From Cycas panzhihuaensis (Eukaryota; Cycadophyta), in the NCBI GenBank assembly GCA_023213395.1, contig CM041465.1, positions 233,251,741 through 233,315,740 on the forward strand: DNA of 64,000 nucleotides, given 5' to 3'. How positions within the stretch are numbered: the stretch's first letter is position 1; each line of letters starts with the position of its first letter. Shown piece by piece: positions 63,222-64,000 of this stretch. The notes beneath the pieces are model-generated. The model searched no databases. It had not been told where the DNA came from and worked only from the letters and a program-made list of their open reading frames with translations. Made by a program: the position numbers and the translations under genes.

Positions 63222-64000
63222 ATGGTGAAACTGGTGAGTGAAAAGTTTGAGGTGGAGAAATTTAATGGCAAGAATAACTTCGAGTTGTGGAAGCTAAAAG
63301 CATACGATATTCTTATACAGCAGGGTTTGTATAAAGCCCTTATAGGAAAATCAAAGAAACCCGTGGGGATGGACGATGATGAATGGGATGATTTAGACAA
63401 AAAGGTACTTAACACAATACGATTGTGCTTGGCGGATGAAGTTTTATTTAACATCGCAGGGGAGCAAACGACAGCAAGATTATAGACTCGGTTAGAAGGC
63501 CTATATATGACCAAATCAATAACGAACTGAATCTACCTAAAGAGGCAACTGCCTGGTTCATGTATGAAGGAAGGTATAAAAATCGCTGACCATTTAAATA
63601 TTTTCAATACTCTTATTTGCCAATTAACTAGTATTAATATTAAAATTGAGGATGAAGACAAGGCAGTTACCCTGTTATGCTCATTACCCAAATCCTAGGA
63701 TAATATTGTCACCTCAATTAGTTTTAGCACTATAGATGAATTGGAATATGACTTTGTTGTGAGTGCTTTGCTAATGGAAGAAGTGCAGAGGAAGTCTAGT
63801 CTTGAAACGTCCACACCAAAAGCCATGACAGTAAGGGGTAGAACATTTGAGAGAGGATAAAACTCCAGGGATACATTGGGATCCAAGTCAAAGAGCAAAA
63901 AGAGTAAGCTCAGGTGTTGGCATTGTAATAAGATCGGTCACCTCAAGAAGGATTGTTACAAAAGGAAGGAATTCTAGAAAAAAGAAGATCCTACCAAGGA
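63222..64000 (+). pseudogene. E11 gag (TNT1-94-like), partial
   Basis: Starts MVKLVSEKFEVEKFNGKNNF at 63222 (an upstream in-frame ATG at 63198 is less likely by family comparison). ELWKLKAYDILIQQGL and DDDEWDDLDKKVLNTIRLCL are close to the gag of tobacco TNT1-94-type polyproteins. The first frame ends at TAG 63483-63485, where Trp is expected (TRLEGLYM follows). Later stops include TGA for Arg and TAG for Trp. A complete zinc knuckle CWHCNKIGHLKKDC is kept near 63915-63956. Protease and pol would follow beyond the window. The minus-strand frames 63017-63514 and 63695-63898 are shadows. Confidence 0.93.

Larger units (their letters stand above)
62508..64000 (+). mobile_element. E11: TNT1-94-like Ty1-copia element, 5' end
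   Basis: 5' LTR 62508-63149, primer site 63152-63163 and gag from 63222. The element runs off the window. It is the parent family of the solo LTRs S1 and S2. Confidence 0.92.

Noticed and set aside
63017-63514. 165-codon minus-strand frame
   Set aside because: It is antisense to the E11 LTR end, primer site and gag, which have strong family support on the plus strand.

Overview
This window reads as a stretch of gene-poor nuclear DNA from a land plant, very probably a seed plant with a large, AT-rich, retrotransposon-dominated genome. The reasons are the nested Ty1-copia elements primed by initiator tRNA-Met (TGGTATCAGAGC-type sites next to the LTRs), plant-type gag domains (DUF4219/UBN2 and Retrotrans_gag), a decayed copy of the plant-specific RBP45/RBP47 RNA-binding protein, and long AT/GA microsatellites. 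I found no intact cellular gene, no tRNA or rRNA gene and no CRISPR. Most of the longer open frames are either shadows in microsatellites or short pieces of decayed gag/pol.

Layout: 1-4444 holds AT-rich DNA with a 291-bp tandem duplication and a 1.08-kb (TA)n tract. 4445-11756 is a non-autonomous LTR element (E1, +) that carries an intronless RBP45/47 retrocopy; a 3.0-kb element (E2, -) with a one-stop gag sits in its 5' LTR, and a solo LTR (S1) sits just behind the retrocopy. 12970-13631 is a second solo LTR (S2). 15253-28192 is a copia element (E3, +) split inside gag by another copia element (E4, +, 16873-24449). 28476-44517 is a 16-kb composite: a non-autonomous element with 535-bp LTRs (E5, +) holding two copia elements (E6, 29409-34610; E7, about 35620-41840). 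46879-50815 is a tandem LTR-internal-LTR-internal-LTR array (E8, -). 50885-54708 is a gag-only element (E9, -). 54714-58276 is AT-rich DNA with an LTR-like block and a run of 21 C. 58277-61040 carries a Ty3/gypsy-type gag remnant, interrupted by an E4-family LTR (E10, 61041) and then by the start of a TNT1-94-like copia element (E11, 62508 to beyond the window end).

The nesting gives a relative order: E1 before E2 and S1, E3 before E4, E5 before E6 and E7. LTR pairs match in length (220/220, 286/286, 535/535, 215/215, 334/334, 247x3), and 5-bp target duplications are perfect for E4, E5, E9, S1 and S2, so the boundaries are firm. Coding regions decay mainly through changes that look like C-to-T on either strand (Gln, Trp and Arg codons becoming stops), as expected for silenced, methylated repeats.

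I do not see a new biological system such as a defence, toxin or CRISPR locus. The items most worth following are the RBP45/47 transduplication inside E1, the E8 array whose middle LTR is a visible crossover product, the leader sequence shared by two elements with different gag types, and the GC-rich island inside one LTR family. All comparisons and counts were made by eye.
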